Origin: Paramecium tetraurelia
Lineage: Eukaryota > Ciliophora > Oligohymenophorea > Peniculida > Parameciidae
Length of the DNA stretch: 64,000 nucleotides
Direction of reading: 5' to 3'
Assembly (NCBI RefSeq): GCF_000165425.1
Contig: NW_001799055.1
Coordinates: 437,804 to 501,803, forward strand
Position 1 is the stretch's first letter. The number at the start of each line of letters is the position of its first letter. A model generated the notes under the pieces. That model was not told the origin of the DNA, did not search any database, and worked only from the letters and a program-made list of their open reading frames with translations. This document shows positions 63,850-64,000 of this stretch, in pieces. The translations under genes and the position numbers were made by a program.

Positions 63850-64000
63850 TTGATAAATAGAAATAAAATTTATTGAATTTTATTTTTGATTTATTCTAAA
63901 ATTATAGACATAAAGGATTTTTAAAAATCTTTCATTGAAAGATTTAATTTGAATCTTTCTTATTGTCCTAGATATTAATAGAGAATTCTAAATTATTCAT

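Overview
The window looks like a macronuclear scaffold of a ciliate close to Paramecium. It is very AT-rich. Nearly every convincing gene reads through TAA and TAG (as Gln) and stops only at TGA, and most are split by tiny GT...AG introns, usually 19-33 nt. Six-frame ORFs under the standard code therefore break real genes into fragments. I re-read the window with TGA as the only stop and joined exons by hand. Coordinates run from ATG to TGA and include the small introns. No tRNA, rRNA, CRISPR array or bacterial-type operon was seen.

Layout. 1-15.4 kb: a 3'-truncated hypothetical gene, an EF-hand protein, a MORN protein, an alveolin-like (EVPV-rich) cytoskeletal protein, a double-domain old yellow enzyme, a LAMMER/CLK kinase, a tandem CCCH zinc-finger/poly-Q protein, an aquaporin-like channel, a coiled-coil protein and a PNUTS-like TFIIS-N/CCCH protein. 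16.3-23.6 kb: three calcium-dependent protein kinases (CDPKs) starting MGC, two of them an inverted pair flanking a CEP131-like fragment and a small membrane protein. 24-38 kb: a large protein with a possible PD-(D/E)XK core, a thioredoxin-fold protein, V-ATPase subunit e, an S11 DD-peptidase-like protein, several ciliate proteins without a recognised family, and a ZC2HC zinc-finger protein. 39-50 kb: a lectin-like protein with YPPQ repeats, the transition-zone protein CC2D2A, an STPG/SHIPPO protein, an ABHD-type hydrolase and coiled-coil genes. 51.5-63.8 kb: two paralogous membrane proteins with degenerate histidine-kinase-like tails (one crossed by an 815-base N gap), a TIS11-like CCCH protein, CKS1, a LONRF-like double-RING/LON protein and a second alveolin-like protein.

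Together the genes are typical of a free-living ciliate: Ca2+ signalling (CDPKs, EF-hand), cilia and basal bodies (CC2D2A, STPG, CEP131-like, MORN), cortex or epiplasm (two alveolin-like proteins), RNA control (three CCCH proteins, LAMMER kinase) and cell cycle (CKS1). Genes are densely packed on both strands, with several divergent pairs whose start codons are only about 30 bp apart.

Points worth a second look: the fused OYE pair with altered active-site residues, the bacterial-type S11 peptidase, the inverted CDPK duplication with a truncated CEP131-like gene at its edge, the degenerate histidine-kinase pair, the possible PD-(D/E)XK core, and several single-base frame problems or in-frame TGA codons that could be assembly errors, recoding or gene decay.
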